A stretch of DNA of 64,000 nucleotides from contig NZ_RJRZ01000003.1 in the NCBI RefSeq assembly GCF_003993775.1, forward strand, positions 62,001-126,000. Direction: 5' to 3'. Both the position numbers and the translations under genes were made by a program. The stretch is from Frigidibacter oleivorans (GTDB lineage Bacteria; Pseudomonadota; Alphaproteobacteria; Rhodobacterales; Rhodobacteraceae). This document shows positions 40,685-49,380 of the stretch, piece after piece (positions within the stretch are counted from its first letter, which is position 1; each line of letters starts with the position of its first letter). A model generated the notes under the pieces. That model worked only from the letters and a program-made list of their open reading frames with translations, did not search any database and had not been told where the DNA came from.

Positions 40685-42097
40685 TCACAACCCGCGCACC
40701 CGGGGCCGCGTCCAGCCCGCCGCCGGGCCGATCATCAGCTCCTGCGCCGCCCAGACCAGCGCATCCAGCCGGTCGGGGCTGCCGCGCCCCTCATAGCCGC
40801 GGACCGACATCCGGCACATCTGGTCCTCCAGCGCGCCCAGCCCCCGCAGGTGATGCGCCCGCCCCTGTTCGTACAGCGCCGCCACCGGCTCAGCCCGCGC
40901 GGCCTTGCCCCGGCTCGCCCGCACCTGCCGCACCGGCGCCAGCGGATCGACCTGCCGGATCACCTCGGCCACCAGATCGCCGCCCTGGTTGACCTCGGCC
41001 ACCAGCCGGTCGGCCCCGTGCCGCGCCATCGCCGCCAGCGCCGCCTCGGCCCATTGCCGGGGCGAGGCGGCGGCGAGGCTGCAATCCTCCAGCACCCACA
41101 GCCGCCACTGGCCGGGATCGCCCCGCATCTCGACCCCCGCCACCACGATCCCGCAGGCATCCGACCCGGCATGGCCCGTCACCGGCGGATCGACCGCCAC
41201 CACCACCCGGTCCAGCGCCGGCGGCGCCGCGCGCCGACAGGCCTCGATCGTGGCCGTGGTCCAGAGCGCCCCCTCGACCTCCTCCAGCAGGATCCCCTCC
41301 AGCTCCTGCCGCCCCAGCCGGGTGCCGGCATAGCGCGCCTGCACCTCCTGCAGGAAACTCGACGCCAGATAGGCCCGGTTCGCCTCGGTCGGCGCATGGG
41401 TCGTCACCGTGGACGGGTTGGCGAGGATCGCCTTCAGCACCCCCACATTGCGCGGCGTCGTCGTCACCACCTGCCGCGGATGCTCGCCCAGCCGCAGCGC
41501 GAATTGCAGCATGTCCCAGACCTCGCCGCCCTTCTTCCACTTCGCCAGCTCGTCGGCCCAGGCCGCGTCGAACTGCGGCCCGCGCAGCGCCTCGGGCTCC
41601 TGTGCCGAATAGGCGGTCGCCGTCGCGCCGTTGGGCCAGACCAGCCGCCGCCGCCCCGCCTCCCAGTCCGGGCGACGGTCGGGGGGCGAACAGGCGAGGA
41701 TGCCGCTCTCGCCGAAGATCATCACCTCGCGCACCTGATCGTGGGTCTCGCCCACCAGCGCCACGCGCCGCGCCCGCCCCGGATCGTCCGGCCGCGCGCC
41801 CTCGACCTGCGCGCGTACCCATTCCGCCCCGGCCCGGGTCTTGCCCGCCCCGCGCCCGCCCATGATCGCCCATGTGGTCCAGGCCCCGTCCGGGGGCAGC
41901 TGATGCGGCAGGGCCCAGAACTCGAAAATCCACGGCAGCGCCAGCAGCGCCCCCTCGCTCAATCCCCCGAGAAAGCCGTCGATCTCAGCCTGCGTCGCGC
42001 AGGCAAGCCAGGCGGCGCCCGATCTCAGCCCGGGCCGCGTCGAAATCGAGTCCGGCGGCTCCGACAGCCCCGGCAGCCTGCTTGCGGAGTTTTTCAA
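40685..42097 (-). CDS. GTA gp2, terminase large subunit
   Basis: 470 aa. Walker A GGRGAGKTRAGAEWVR (about residue 80), Walker B-like FDAAWADELAKWKK, coupling motif VVTTTPRNVGVLK. The nuclease domain has acidic residues in VVVAVDPPVTG, DRLVAEVNQGGD and SPDRLDALVWA. It pumps DNA into the GTA head and cuts headfuls. The start at 42097 overlaps gp1 by 113 bp; the conserved IEFW--PHQ region begins soon after, so the overlap is probably genuine. Confidence 0.96.
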   Translation of the reverse strand: MKNSASRLPGLSEPPDSISTRPGLRSGAAWLACATQAEIDGFLGGLSEGALLALPWIFEFWALPHQLPPDGAWTTWAIMGGRGAGKTRAGAEWVRAQVEGARPDDPGRARRVALVGETHDQVREVMIFGESGILACSPPDRRPDWEAGRRRLVWPNGATATAYSAQEPEALRGPQFDAAWADELAKWKKGGEVWDMLQFALRLGEHPRQVVTTTPRNVGVLKAILANPSTVTTHAPTEANRAYLASSFLQEVQARYAGTRLGRQELEGILLEEVEGALWTTATIEACRRAAPPALDRVVVAVDPPVTGHAGSDACGIVVAGVEMRGDPGQWRLWVLEDCSLAAASPRQWAEAALAAMARHGADRLVAEVNQGGDLVAEVIRQVDPLAPVRQVRASRGKAARAEPVAALYEQGRAHHLRGLGALEDQMCRMSVRGYEGRGSPDRLDALVWAAQELMIGPAAGWTRPRVRGL

Positions 42098-42302
42098 CGC
42101 GGTTCCTTTCGTCGATATACAGCTGCAGCGCCGCCCGCAGCGTCTTGACCTGGTGTTCCTGGTCGCGGATCTGCGGGAACTCGCCCCGCTTCACCGCCTG
42201 CACCGTCAGGGCGATCCCCTGCGCGGCCTCCAGCAGCCAGTCCTCGGCCACGGCCAGCACGGCCTCCGGCGGGTCGTCCCCGGGGGTTATGTTCAGCGTC
42301 AT
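41985..42302 (-). CDS. GTA gp1, small terminase-like protein
   Basis: 105 aa. An acidic N-terminus, then helices with HQVKTLRAALQLYIDERNRV and a C-terminal KLRKQAAGAVG...ARAEIGRRLACLRDA. Size and position upstream of the large terminase match RcGTA gp1, which acts as a small terminase with little sequence preference. It is the first gene of the transcript; the promoter is about 110 bp upstream. Confidence 0.85.
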   Translation of the reverse strand: MTLNITPGDDPPEAVLAVAEDWLLEAAQGIALTVQAVKRGEFPQIRDQEHQVKTLRAALQLYIDERNRVEKLRKQAAGAVGAAGLDFDAARAEIGRRLACLRDAG

Positions 42303-42404
42303 CTGTCTGTGGTCGCTCCCTCATGCCCGCCGCACGAGCCCGAAACGGAAAAGCGGCCCCGGGTCGCCCCGTGCCGCTTGCCCACCTGTTCCAGCTTGCC
42401 TGAA

Positions 42405-42433
42405 GTCCTACATCGGACCGGGCGCAGAGTCAA
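42405..42433 (-). promoter_or_regulatory. GTA cluster promoter
   Basis: On the minus strand TTGACT (42433-42428) and TAGGAC (42410-42405) are 17 bp apart, about 110 bp before gp1. The arms CCTACAT (42407-42413) and ATGTAGG (42441-42447) form an inverted repeat enclosing the -35, a candidate regulator site. The surrounding stretch is AT-richer than average. Confidence 0.65.
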
Positions 42434-42485
42434 TAGAAAAATGTAGGCACGTCAAAGGCTTGCCGAACGCCCCTTTAATCTTTCG

Positions 42486-43127
42486 TCAAGGTTTGCGCAT
42501 CGGCAGCCGCAGCGCCGCGGGCGCGGTGGATACCAGCCTCTGCCGCGGCAGCGCCCAGCCCAGCGGCAGCGAATAGACCAGATCCGCGCCCTCGCCCAGG
42601 GCCTTGGCCGGGGTGCCCGCCTCCACCTCGGCATAGCCCAGCGTCAGCGTCACCGCCGTCACCTCCTCCGCCGGCGGCAGCGGCGGCGCCTGATCGTAGG
42701 GCAGCATCTGGTCCAGCGGCAGCGGCAGCAGCACCGTCCCCTCCAGCGCCGATTGCGGCGGCAGGAGGCGCGCATAGGGCAGGTCCGGGCTTTCCACCCG
42801 CCGGTCCGACGGCACCGGCGGCACGGTCTTGGCCACCCGGTAGCTGCCGTCCCGGTCCAGCCAGCGCCAGGCATGGTCCGGATCGACCGTCCGCGCCCCG
42901 GTGACCGCCGTGTGATACAGCCGGTCGAAGACCAGCAACTGCGCCGCGCCGTCGTTGCGCAGCCGGTAGCGGCCCTGCAGGAACCCCTTGCCCGGCGTCC
43001 AGGTCACTTCCAGCACGACATCGCCTTCCTTCAGCGCACCCGCCACCGCGATCTCCTCTGTCCGTCCCGGCCCCGTCAGCGACAGGGCCAGCATCAGTCC
43101 GGCGGCAAGGCGGCGCAGCCGGCGCAT
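42486..43127 (-). CDS. Secreted protein coupled to PAAR-metalloprotease (immunity candidate)
   Basis: 213 aa with an export signal MRRLRRLAAGLMLALSLTGP. The mature part looks like a beta-sandwich: EGDVVLEVTWTPGKGFLQGR, then RNDGAAQLLVFDRLYHTAV and VTLTLGYAEVE. No catalytic motif is seen. The start overlaps the stop of the PAAR-M91 gene as TGATG, so it should be made in proportion with it. Such coupling is typical of an effector with its immunity protein or accessory factor. The role is inference; no family is recognised. Confidence 0.6.
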   Translation of the reverse strand: MRRLRRLAAGLMLALSLTGPGRTEEIAVAGALKEGDVVLEVTWTPGKGFLQGRYRLRNDGAAQLLVFDRLYHTAVTGARTVDPDHAWRWLDRDGSYRVAKTVPPVPSDRRVESPDLPYARLLPPQSALEGTVLLPLPLDQMLPYDQAPPLPPAEEVTAVTLTLGYAEVEAGTPAKALGEGADLVYSLPLGWALPRQRLVSTAPAALRLPMRKP

Positions 43128-44023
43128 CAGTAATAGGTCCGCGCCGGCTCGCCCAGCTCGTCGCGCATCTTGTTCTCGGTATGGTCGTTGTTCTCATAGG
43201 GCGGCAGCCCCACCGCCGCCAGTTCGTCGTTCAGCGTGCCGCCGGTGGCGTCGTTGCTCCAGCTGCCGTCCTGCGCCTGTTCGCAATGCACCAGTTCATG
43301 CCCCAGCGCCACCGCCGGCGGCCGGGTCATCCACGGCTCCGACCCGTCACCGATCTGGGTCCGGTTCGGGTTGTAGCTCAGCGTGCTGCCCGATCCGGTG
43401 CCGTTCGACCCGTCCGCCTGCTTCCAGCCCTGCGGCCCGACGCCCGAAACCTCGTTGCCGCCCGTGGTCTCGACGATCTTCACCGGCCCGCGCCCCGGCC
43501 CGTTCAGCGTGTCGATCAGGTCCCGCCCGGTCGGCGTGGCATAGAGCTTGGCCATGTCGTTGACCACCGCCGCCTGAAATTCGGGGGTGCCCTCGACGGT
43601 GATGTTCGGGCCGATCTGCGTCACCACGCTGCCATCGGGCAGAACGGCCACCTGCACCGGCAGCCCGCCGATGGCCACCACCGCCGGCATCGGCGCCATC
43701 CCGATCAGCACGTTGACGCAGCAGGGCGGCAGCAGCGCCCCGCCCTTCGCCGTGGGCGCCGTCATGAAGGTGGCGGGCAGGCCCCCGATCAGCACGACCG
43801 GCGAGCCCAGGACGATCGCATCCACCGGCACCGGCACCGGCGCCACGCAGGCGCAAAGATCCGTCTGCCGCGCCGCGGGCATGCCGCCCACCAGCACGTT
43901 CAGCGCGCAGATGCCGACAATGGGCAGCGGCGCGCCGGCGCACATCGGGCAGGTATGCATGTCGCCCATGCGGGCCGCGGGCAATCCGGGCATCTGAAAC
44001 CGGCCAAAATTCAATGGCTGCAC
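43127..44023 (-). CDS. PAAR-domain protein with C-terminal M91-type zinc metalloprotease domain
   Basis: 298 aa. Residues 1-110 are a PAAR-like (DUF4150-type) domain: LPAARMGDMHTCPMCAG, AARQTDLCACVAPV, VLGSPVVLIGGLPA. The C-terminal domain holds HELVH (242-246) with Glu267 in NDELAAVG and HTENKMRDELGEPARTYY at the end. That is the pattern of M91 proteases (NleD-like). PAAR proteins tip type VI spikes and carry toxin domains; no other type VI gene is in the window. The GTG start at 44023 or an ATG at 43993 is possible. Confidence 0.8.
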   Translation of the reverse strand: MQPLNFGRFQMPGLPAARMGDMHTCPMCAGAPLPIVGICALNVLVGGMPAARQTDLCACVAPVPVPVDAIVLGSPVVLIGGLPATFMTAPTAKGGALLPPCCVNVLIGMAPMPAVVAIGGLPVQVAVLPDGSVVTQIGPNITVEGTPEFQAAVVNDMAKLYATPTGRDLIDTLNGPGRGPVKIVETTGGNEVSGVGPQGWKQADGSNGTGSGSTLSYNPNRTQIGDGSEPWMTRPPAVALGHELVHCEQAQDGSWSNDATGGTLNDELAAVGLPPYENNDHTENKMRDELGEPARTYY

Positions 44024-44081
44024 GCTAGTGCCGCCCGCGCCCGTAAGTCAACGCCCGCCGCGTCCGCGATCCGGCACGGGG

Positions 44082-45260
44082 TCAGTTGCCCTGCACGCCG
44101 CCCTCGTCCGCCTGCCCGCGTTCCGCCTCGATCGCGCGCCAGCGGGCGACGTTCTCGTTGTGCTCGGCCAGCGTCCGGGCAAAGGCATGGCCACCCGACC
44201 CGTCGGCCACGAAGAACAGATAGTCCGAACGGTCCGGGTTCAGCGCCGCCGCGATGCTGTCGCGCCCCGGATTGGCGATGGGCGTCGGCGGCAGCCCGTC
44301 GATGACATAGGTGTTCCACGGCGTCTCGCGGCGCAACTCGCTCTGCCGCAGGCCACGGCCGAGCGGCGCCTTGCCCTCGGTCACGCCATAGATCACCGCA
44401 GGGTCGGTCTGCAGCCGCATCCCCTGCTGCAGGCGGTTGACGAAGACCGCCGCCACCTGCCCGCGCTCGTCCGGCACGCCCGTCTCCTTCTCGACCAGCG
44501 AAGCCATGACCAGCGCCTCTTCCGGCGTCTCGTAGGGCAGGCCATTGGCGCGCCCGGTCCACAGTTCCGCCAGGGTGGCCTCCTGCCGGCGCCGCATCTC
44601 GGCCAGCAGCGTGTCGCGCCCGGTGCCGCGCGTCACCTCATAGCTGTCGGGCGCCAGCATCCCCTCGGGCGGCACCTCGGCCACCTCGCCCGACAGAAAT
44701 TCTGCCCGCTTCAGCGCCTCGGCCACCTGCCAGCTGGTCGCGCCCTCGGCCAGCGTCACCCGGAACCGCACGTCATCGGTCTCGGCCACGTCCAGATAGC
44801 CCTGCGGCGCGGCCTCGGTCGCGGGGTCGAACTTCACCACCTCGACATAGCGGTTGGTCGCGGGATCGAGCTCGCGCACCACCATCTCGGCCAGCACCAC
44901 GCCGATGCGATAGTTGATCTCGGTGCCGCAGGTCGATTGCCCGCCCCGTGTCACGATGTCCACGATCTCGGTCATCGTCGCCCCGGCGGGGATCAGATAG
45001 CTGCCGAATTTCAGCTGGCTGGCCCGGCCGGTATAGTCGGCCCCGACCCGGAAGATATAGCCCGACGAGATCGCGCCCTGCTCCTCCAGCCGGTCCGAGA
45101 CGCGGCGCAGGCTGGATCCCTGATCCACCCGCAGGCAGATCGCCTGCGACAGCGGCCCCTGCCCGGTGAATTCCCGCTTGCCCCAGGCGATGACGCCCGC
45201 CACCGCGATCAGCAGCACGATGGCCAGCGTCAGGAAGTTCGAGGCGATGGAGCGCCACAT
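44082..45260 (-). CDS. mltG: Endolytic murein transglycosylase MltG
   Basis: 392 aa. A single N-terminal membrane helix (about 8-25) precedes a LysM-like domain. The catalytic YceG domain has EEALVMASLVEKETGVPDER (catalytic Glu), VFVNRLQQGMRLQTDPAVIY and NTYVIDGLPPTPIANPG. It cuts nascent glycan strands at the inner membrane and sets chain length. It overlaps fabF as TGATG, the usual order in Rhodobacterales. Confidence 0.95.
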   Translation of the reverse strand: MWRSIASNFLTLAIVLLIAVAGVIAWGKREFTGQGPLSQAICLRVDQGSSLRRVSDRLEEQGAISSGYIFRVGADYTGRASQLKFGSYLIPAGATMTEIVDIVTRGGQSTCGTEINYRIGVVLAEMVVRELDPATNRYVEVVKFDPATEAAPQGYLDVAETDDVRFRVTLAEGATSWQVAEALKRAEFLSGEVAEVPPEGMLAPDSYEVTRGTGRDTLLAEMRRRQEATLAELWTGRANGLPYETPEEALVMASLVEKETGVPDERGQVAAVFVNRLQQGMRLQTDPAVIYGVTEGKAPLGRGLRQSELRRETPWNTYVIDGLPPTPIANPGRDSIAAALNPDRSDYLFFVADGSGGHAFARTLAEHNENVARWRAIEAERGQADEGGVQGN

Positions 45261-46522
45261 CAGGCCGACACCTTGCCGAGCACCAGCGAGGCATTGGTCC
45301 CGCCGAAGCCGAAGCTGTTGGACAGCGCCACGTCGATCTTGCGATGCACCGCCGTGTTCGGGGCGAGGTCGAGCCTCGGTTCCACCGCCGGATTGTCGAG
45401 GTTGATCGTCGGCGGCGCGACCTGGTCGCGGATGGCGAGGATGCAGAAGATCGCCTCCACCGCCCCGGCCGCGCCCAGCAGATGCCCGATGGCGGATTTG
45501 GTCGAGGACATGGTCGCGCTCGCCGCGGCATTGCCCATCAGCCGCTCGACCGCGCCCAGCTCGATCGTGTCGGCCATGGTCGAGGTGCCATGCGCGTTGA
45601 TATAGTCGATATCCGACGGCTGCAGCCCGGCCCGGGCCAGCGCCGCCTGCATGCTGCGGAACCCGCCCTCGCCATCCTCGCTGGGCGCGGTGATGTGATA
45701 GGCGTCGCCCGACAGGCCGTAGCCCAGCACCTCGGCATAGATCTTCGCGCCGCGCGCCTTCGCGTGCTCGTATTCCTCCAGCACCACGACCCCCGCGCCC
45801 TCGCCCATCACGAACCCGTCGCGGTCGGCGTCATAGGGGCGGCTGGCCTTCTGCGGCTCGTCCGCGCGCTTGGTGGACAGCGCCTTGCAGGCATTGAACC
45901 CCGCCACGCCGATTTCCGAGATCGGGCTTTCGGTGCCGCCGGCCACCATCACATCGGCATCGCCGAAACCGATCAGCCGCGCCGCATCGCCGATGGCATG
46001 GGCGCCGGTCGAACAGGCGGTGACCACCGCATGGTTCGGCCCCTTGAAGCCGTATTTGATGCTGACCTGGCCCGAAACGAGGTTGATCAGCGCACCCGGA
46101 ATGAAGAAGGGCGAGACGCGTTTCGGCCCCTTCTCCTTGATCAGCAGCGCCGTCTCGGCGATCGAGGTCAGCCCGCCGATCCCCGACCCGATCATCACGC
46201 CGGTGCGCCGCCGATCCTCCTCGGTCGCGGGCACCCAGCCCGAATCCGTCACCGCCTGCGTCGCCGCCGCGATCCCGTACAGGATGAAGTCGTCCACCTT
46301 GCGGCGGTCCTTCGGCTCCATCCAGTCGTCGGGGTTGAAGGTCCCGTCCATGCCGTCGCCGAACGGGATCTCGCAGGCGTATTTCGTGACCACGTTCGTG
46401 GCATCGAAGCGCGTGATCGGCCCCGCCCCGGACTGCCCGGCGATCAGCCGCTTCCAGGTTTCCTCGACCCCAGAGGCCAGCGGCGTGACCATGCCCAAGC
46501 CCGTGACGACCACCCGACGCAT
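45260..46522 (-). CDS. fabF: 3-oxoacyl-[acyl-carrier-protein] synthase II
   Basis: 420 aa from MRRVVVTGLGMVTPLASG. The catalytic triad is visible: Cys in VTACSTGAHAIG, His in NAHGTSTMADTIE and His in KSAIGHLLGAAG. It elongates fatty acids by condensing malonyl-ACP with acyl-ACP. The start at 46522 matches family N-termini. mltG follows by overlap. Confidence 0.97.
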   Translation of the reverse strand: MRRVVVTGLGMVTPLASGVEETWKRLIAGQSGAGPITRFDATNVVTKYACEIPFGDGMDGTFNPDDWMEPKDRRKVDDFILYGIAAATQAVTDSGWVPATEEDRRRTGVMIGSGIGGLTSIAETALLIKEKGPKRVSPFFIPGALINLVSGQVSIKYGFKGPNHAVVTACSTGAHAIGDAARLIGFGDADVMVAGGTESPISEIGVAGFNACKALSTKRADEPQKASRPYDADRDGFVMGEGAGVVVLEEYEHAKARGAKIYAEVLGYGLSGDAYHITAPSEDGEGGFRSMQAALARAGLQPSDIDYINAHGTSTMADTIELGAVERLMGNAAASATMSSTKSAIGHLLGAAGAVEAIFCILAIRDQVAPPTINLDNPAVEPRLDLAPNTAVHRKIDVALSNSFGFGGTNASLVLGKVSA

Positions 46523-46562
46523 GCGGCTTCTCCGTATATATCCTGCCTCTGGCGCCCTGATA

Positions 46563-47510
46563 CTAGGCTTGCCCCTGCCGCGCAACAATGCCCAGGACCG
46601 TGGCCAGCAGTTGCGCGGCGGTCAGCGCGCCCTGCCCGTCGATGTCGCGGGCCGGCATGAATTCCACCATGTCGAAGGCCACGATGCGGCCGCGCGCCGC
46701 GGCGCCCGCGACCAGATCGACCACGTCCCAATAGCCCAGCCCCCCGGCGGTGCGGCCGATGACGGCGGGCATGATCGCGGGATCGAGCGCGTCGCAATCG
46801 AGGCAGACCGCGATCTCCGCCCCTTCGGGGATCGCGGCCAGCGCGCGGGCGATGCCGTCCCGCACCACCGCGCGCGCCGGCACGAAGGTGACGCCCCAGT
46901 CCTCGGCATCCTTGCGGTCGCCCGGCCGGGCCGAGCCGATGCCGCGCTGGCCCACCTGCACGATGCCGCGCACATGCGGCAGTTCCGAGGCGCGGCGCAT
47001 GGTCGAGGACAGGCCCAGCCTCTCGCCCTCCACCGCGTCGCGCCAGTCCACATGCGCGTCGATCTGCAGGATCCAGATCTCGCGCCCCGTCAGCGCCTCG
47101 AGCATCGGCAGCGGCACGGAATCGTCGCCGCCCAGCAGGACGGGCACCCCGCCCCGCGCCAGCACCGCCGCCACCGCGTCGCGGATGCGGGCGCGGTTAG
47201 CCTCGCCCTCGCCATCCACCTGCGGCAGGTCGCCCAGGTCGGTGACGCGGGCGCCTGCGGGCAGCACCGGCCCGCCGAGGTCGAAATTCTCGTGCCCGAG
47301 GCTGGCCGCATAGGCCGCGCCCCCGGCCCGGATCGCCGCGGGGCCGTCCATGCAATAGGCGCCGACGCTGGCATAGCTGGTGCAGGCCCCGGCGCCGATC
47401 AGCGCGACGCCGCCCGCGAAGCCGTCGAGATCGCCCTGCGGCAGGCCCATGAAGCCGCCGCCCGCCCTCGCCCCGAACATCCGCCCCAGATCGGGTCCCC
47501 TACCGGCCAT
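46563..47510 (-). CDS. Arginase/agmatinase-family ureohydrolase with altered metal motif
   Basis: 315 aa from MAGRGPDLGRMFGARAG (GGAGGG eight bases upstream); an ATG four codons earlier is possible. The ureohydrolase metal motifs are GGDDSVP (normally GGDHS), QIDAHVDWRD, CLDCDALDPA and a MVEFMP glutamate. The first His ligand is replaced by Asp. The rest of the two-manganese site is kept, so the protein is probably active, but on a substrate that cannot be named (agmatine, guanidino acid or other). Confidence 0.85.
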   Translation of the reverse strand: MAGRGPDLGRMFGARAGGGFMGLPQGDLDGFAGGVALIGAGACTSYASVGAYCMDGPAAIRAGGAAYAASLGHENFDLGGPVLPAGARVTDLGDLPQVDGEGEANRARIRDAVAAVLARGGVPVLLGGDDSVPLPMLEALTGREIWILQIDAHVDWRDAVEGERLGLSSTMRRASELPHVRGIVQVGQRGIGSARPGDRKDAEDWGVTFVPARAVVRDGIARALAAIPEGAEIAVCLDCDALDPAIMPAVIGRTAGGLGYWDVVDLVAGAAARGRIVAFDMVEFMPARDIDGQGALTAAQLLATVLGIVARQGQA

Positions 47511-47603
47511 CCTGCCCTCCATCCGTCATCCGGCGGCAGGATGGGGGCGGCGGGGCGGAAATGTCTAGCCGGGCGAGCGGCGGGCGAGCGCGGCGGGGGC
47601 CGT

Positions 47604-47664
47604 CTGCCCCCCTCTTGGCCTTGCGGCCAATTCACCCCCCGAGGATATTTTCGAACAGAAGATG
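47604..47664. repeat. Dispersed intergenic repeat, copy 4
   Basis: Reverse complement of copy 3: CTGCCCCCCTC, stem TTGGCC-TTGC-GGCCAA (47615-47630), TTCACCCCCCGAGGATATTT and TCGAACAGAAGATG. It lies in the 220-bp gap before guaA. Confidence 0.8.
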
Positions 47665-47730
47665 GGCAGGCGGCGCGGCGGCGGCGGGGCCGCCCTTGCG
47701 CGGGCGGCGGCGAGGCATTATCGGCTTGCC

Positions 47731-49290
47731 ATGACCCAGCACCAGCGCCTCCTCATCGTCGATTTCGGCTCTCAGGTCACCCAGCTCATCGCGCGGCGGC
47801 TGCGCGAGCTGAACGTGTTCTGCGAGATCCGGCCCTTCAACAAGGTGACCGATGCCGCCCTCCGGGCGGACCCGCCGCGCGCGGTGATCCTGTCGGGCGG
47901 GCCCGCCTCGGTGACCGAGGCGGACAGCCCCCGCGCCCCCCAGGCGGTGTTCGAGATCGGGGTGCCGGTGCTCGGCATCTGCTATGGCCAGCAGACGATG
48001 ATGCAACAGCTGGGCGGTCACGTCGAAAGCGGCCATCACCGCGAATTCGGCCGCGCCTTCGTGCAGCCGGCCGAGGGCCATCGCCGCGAGGGCCTGTTCC
48101 GGGGCCTGTTCGAGACCGGCCGCGAAGAGGTCTGGATGAGCCATGGCGACCGCGTCACCCGGCTCGCCCCCGGCTTCGAGGTGATCGGCACCTCGGCCAA
48201 CGCGCCCTTCGCCATCGTCGGCGATGCCGCGCGCCACTTCTATGCAGTGCAGTTCCACCCCGAGGTGCATCACACCCCGAACGGCCGTATCCTGCTGGAG
48301 AATTTCGTGCGCCTCGCGGGCTTCGCCGGCGACTGGACCATGGCCTCCTACCGCGACGAGGCGGTGGCGAAGATCCGGGCGCAGGTGGGCGACCGCAGGG
48401 TGATCTGCGGCCTGTCGGGCGGCGTCGATTCCTCGGTCGCGGCGGTACTGATCCACGAGGCGATCGGCGACCAGCTGACCTGCGTCTTCGTCGATCACGG
48501 CCTGCTGCGGCTGAACGAGGCGGAAGAGGTCGTGACGATGTTCCGCGACCACTACAACATCCCGCTGATCCATGCCGATGAAAGCGAGCTGTTCCTCGGC
48601 GCGCTGGAAGGCGTGTCGGACCCCGAGGTCAAGCGCAAGACCATCGGCCGGCTGTTCATCGACGTCTTCCAGCGCGAGGCCGCCCGGATCGAGGGCGCCG
48701 AATTCCTCGCCCAGGGCACGCTCTATCCCGACGTGATCGAAAGCGTCAGCTTCTCGGGCGGGCCCTCGGTCACGATCAAGAGCCATCACAATGTCGGCGG
48801 CCTGCCGGAAAAGATGGGGCTGAAGCTGGTGGAGCCGCTGCGCGAGCTGTTCAAGGACGAGGTGCGCGCGCTCGGCCGGGAACTGGGCCTGCCCGACAGC
48901 TTCATCGGCCGCCACCCCTTCCCCGGCCCCGGGCTCGCCATCCGCTGCCCCGGCGAGATCACCCGCGAAAAGCTGGAGATCCTGCGCCGCGCCGATGCCG
49001 TCTATATCGACCAGATCCGCAAGCACGGCCTCTATGACGAGATCTGGCAGGCCTTCGTGGCGATCCTGCCCGTCCGCACCGTGGGCGTGATGGGCGACGG
49101 GCGCACCTATGACTTCGCCTGTTCGCTGCGCGCGGTGACCAGCGTCGACGGGATGACCGCCGACTACTATCCCTTCACCCACGACTTCCTGGGCGAGACC
49201 GCGACCCGCATCATCAACGAGGTGCGCGGCATCAACCGGGTGATGTACGACATCACCTCGAAGCCGCCGGGCACGATCGAGATGGAATGA
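47731..49290 (+). CDS. guaA: GMP synthase (glutamine-hydrolysing)
   Basis: 519 aa from [20 protein letters not shown]. The class I glutaminase domain (about 1-200) has Cys in [20 protein letters not shown] and His in [10 protein letters not shown]. The PP-loop [20 protein letters not shown] starts the ATP pyrophosphatase domain, followed by the dimerisation domain ending PGTIEME. It converts XMP to GMP. The start was chosen by family alignment; upstream Met codons lie in the repeat element. Confidence 0.97.
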   Translation: MTQHQRLLIVDFGSQVTQLIARRLRELNVFCEIRPFNKVTDAALRADPPRAVILSGGPASVTEADSPRAPQAVFEIGVPVLGICYGQQTMMQQLGGHVESGHHREFGRAFVQPAEGHRREGLFRGLFETGREEVWMSHGDRVTRLAPGFEVIGTSANAPFAIVGDAARHFYAVQFHPEVHHTPNGRILLENFVRLAGFAGDWTMASYRDEAVAKIRAQVGDRRVICGLSGGVDSSVAAVLIHEAIGDQLTCVFVDHGLLRLNEAEEVVTMFRDHYNIPLIHADESELFLGALEGVSDPEVKRKTIGRLFIDVFQREAARIEGAEFLAQGTLYPDVIESVSFSGGPSVTIKSHHNVGGLPEKMGLKLVEPLRELFKDEVRALGRELGLPDSFIGRHPFPGPGLAIRCPGEITREKLEILRRADAVYIDQIRKHGLYDEIWQAFVAILPVRTVGVMGDGRTYDFACSLRAVTSVDGMTADYYPFTHDFLGETATRIINEVRGINRVMYDITSKPPGTIEME

Positions 49291-49380
49291 TTTTGGCCGA
49301 TCCGGCAGTTCGGTCAGCCCGAGCCGTGTGCCGACATTGCCAGCTATAGGGCCGGGACAGTCACGCACGCCGCTGACGCT

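Larger units (their letters stand above)
27411..42302 (-). other. Gene transfer agent (RcGTA-type) structural cluster
   Basis: A single minus-strand block from gp1 (42302) to a DUF2793 gene (27411) in the canonical RcGTA order: packaging, portal, protease, capsid, connectors, tail, baseplate. The particles package random host DNA and pass it to related cells. All parts are present, but gp8 is frameshifted. The promoter is at 42405-42433. Holin/endolysin, spikes and the activator gafA are encoded elsewhere in known hosts and are not seen here. Confidence 0.95.

Noticed and set aside
45870-48581. Plus-strand open frame spanning fabF, the arginase-like gene and guaA
   Set aside because: Opposite or out of frame with three clear genes; no domain.
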